A stretch of DNA of 64,000 bases from NCBI GenBank assembly GCA_019084025.1, contig JAHRBI010000003.1, positions 310,001 to 374,000 of the forward strand, written 5' to 3'. The stretch's first letter is position 1. Every line of letters begins with the position of its first letter. Origin of the DNA: Burkholderiaceae bacterium DAT-1 (GTDB lineage: Bacteria > Pseudomonadota > Gammaproteobacteria > Burkholderiales > Chitinimonadaceae). Positions 63,569 through 64,000 of this stretch are shown here, piece by piece. The notes beneath the pieces are model-generated. The model had not been told where the DNA came from. It saw only the letters and a list, made by a program, of their open reading frames with translations, and ran no database searches. The position numbers and the translations under genes were made by a program.

Positions 63569-64000
63569 ATGTTGCTATTACAGACTGAACGGGATGCACT
63601 GCTCAAACCCCTGACTACCGTCACCGGTATTGTCGAACGCAGACACACCCTGCCTATCCTGTCCAACGTGCTGATTGCCAAACAAAACGGCGTACTGTCT
63701 TTTCTCGCTACAGACTTGGAAATTCAGATCCGCACCGAACAGGCAATGGAGAGCGGTGTCGATTTCCAGCTCACCGTATCCGCCAAAAAGCTGCAGGACA
63801 TTCTGCGAGCCATTCCAGACGGTGCAACTGTGAGCTTTGATCAGGACGACAGCCGTTTAACCCTGAAGGCAGGCAAGAGCCGTTTCAATTTGCAAACACT
63901 GCCAGCACAAGATTTTCCGACGCTGCAGATCGATCAGAATGTGCGTCAGAGTTTCCGTATCGCCCAAAAGGCGCTGAAAAATCTGCTCTCGCGTGTGCAA
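63569..64000 (+). CDS. dnaN: DNA polymerase III beta subunit (sliding clamp), 5' part
   Basis: The first 144 residues are in the window; the gene continues beyond base 64000. The start MLLLQTERDALLKPLTTVTG and ERRHTLPILSNVL are typical of the clamp's first domain, which holds the polymerase on DNA. It lies 241 bases after dnaA on the same strand. AGGAACACTATCATC precedes the ATG. Confidence 0.95.
   Translation, partial: MLLLQTERDALLKPLTTVTGIVERRHTLPILSNVLIAKQNGVLSFLATDLEIQIRTEQAMESGVDFQLTVSAKKLQDILRAIPDGATVSFDQDDSRLTLKAGKSRFNLQTLPAQDFPTLQIDQNVRQSFRIAQKALKNLLSRVQ

Overview
The window looks like a chromosomal segment of a moderately GC-rich, motile, Gram-negative betaproteobacterium. Its style recalls Neisseriales/Chitinibacteraceae or Chitinimonas-like bacteria, but that genus-level guess is only an inference from protein style. 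The right end carries the canonical origin-proximal block: mnmE, yidC, yidD, rnpA and rpmH on the minus strand, diverging from dnaA and dnaN on the plus strand. Nothing resembling an insertion sequence, integrase, prophage or CRISPR array was seen. The only clearly atypical composition is an AT-rich gene at 26497-27072 and the long bcsA/tetR intergenic region.

Left part (1-18344): an exported M1 aminopeptidase; a solute-binding protein; the initiator tRNA with a clear promoter and terminator; an exported DNA/RNA endonuclease with a small downstream gene; a MazG-like pyrophosphohydrolase; a periplasmic single-Cache protein followed by a chemoreceptor; a MarC-family membrane protein; an RND efflux pump with its adaptor; a first S46 dipeptidyl-peptidase; a ferritin-like di-iron protein; and a second chemoreceptor. 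The two chemotaxis units share an identical promoter-like element.

Iron block (18354-25490, minus strand): a promoter with an overlapping Fur-box-like site precedes tonB-exbB-exbD. Then comes a tightly packed unit of a Fiu-like TonB-dependent receptor, a PiuC-type hydroxylase, an FMN alpha-hydroxy-acid oxidase, a small PepSY protein and a cytochrome b561. Receptor, energiser and possible intracellular or periplasmic redox steps are thus consecutive. A DUF1963-like protein and an AT-rich secreted protein of unknown role follow.

Middle (27208-38230): a second S46 peptidase whose specificity position differs from the first (Ser instead of Gly), RNase P RNA, a LacI regulator with an MFS sugar transporter, acyl-CoA-binding protein, an exported unknown protein, CorA, ParC, a small HAD-like protein and a small outer-membrane beta-barrel.

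Cellulose-type exopolysaccharide block (38427-47902): bcsA, bcsB and a 1587-residue BcsC-like exporter. The last has a SPOR-like N-terminus and four tandem modules, each with a Cys-x32-Cys pair, ahead of the usual TPR and beta-barrel parts. A 568-bp AT-rich divergent region with a 10.6-copy octanucleotide repeat separates it from a tetR-adaptor-RND-tolC efflux operon. Photolyase, a 49-residue membrane protein, a carboxymuconolactone-decarboxylase-family protein and the origin block finish the window.

The most unusual items are the Cys-paired BcsC-like protein, the combined receptor/oxidoreductase iron operon, the pair of S46 peptidases, and the repeat tract between two divergent operons.
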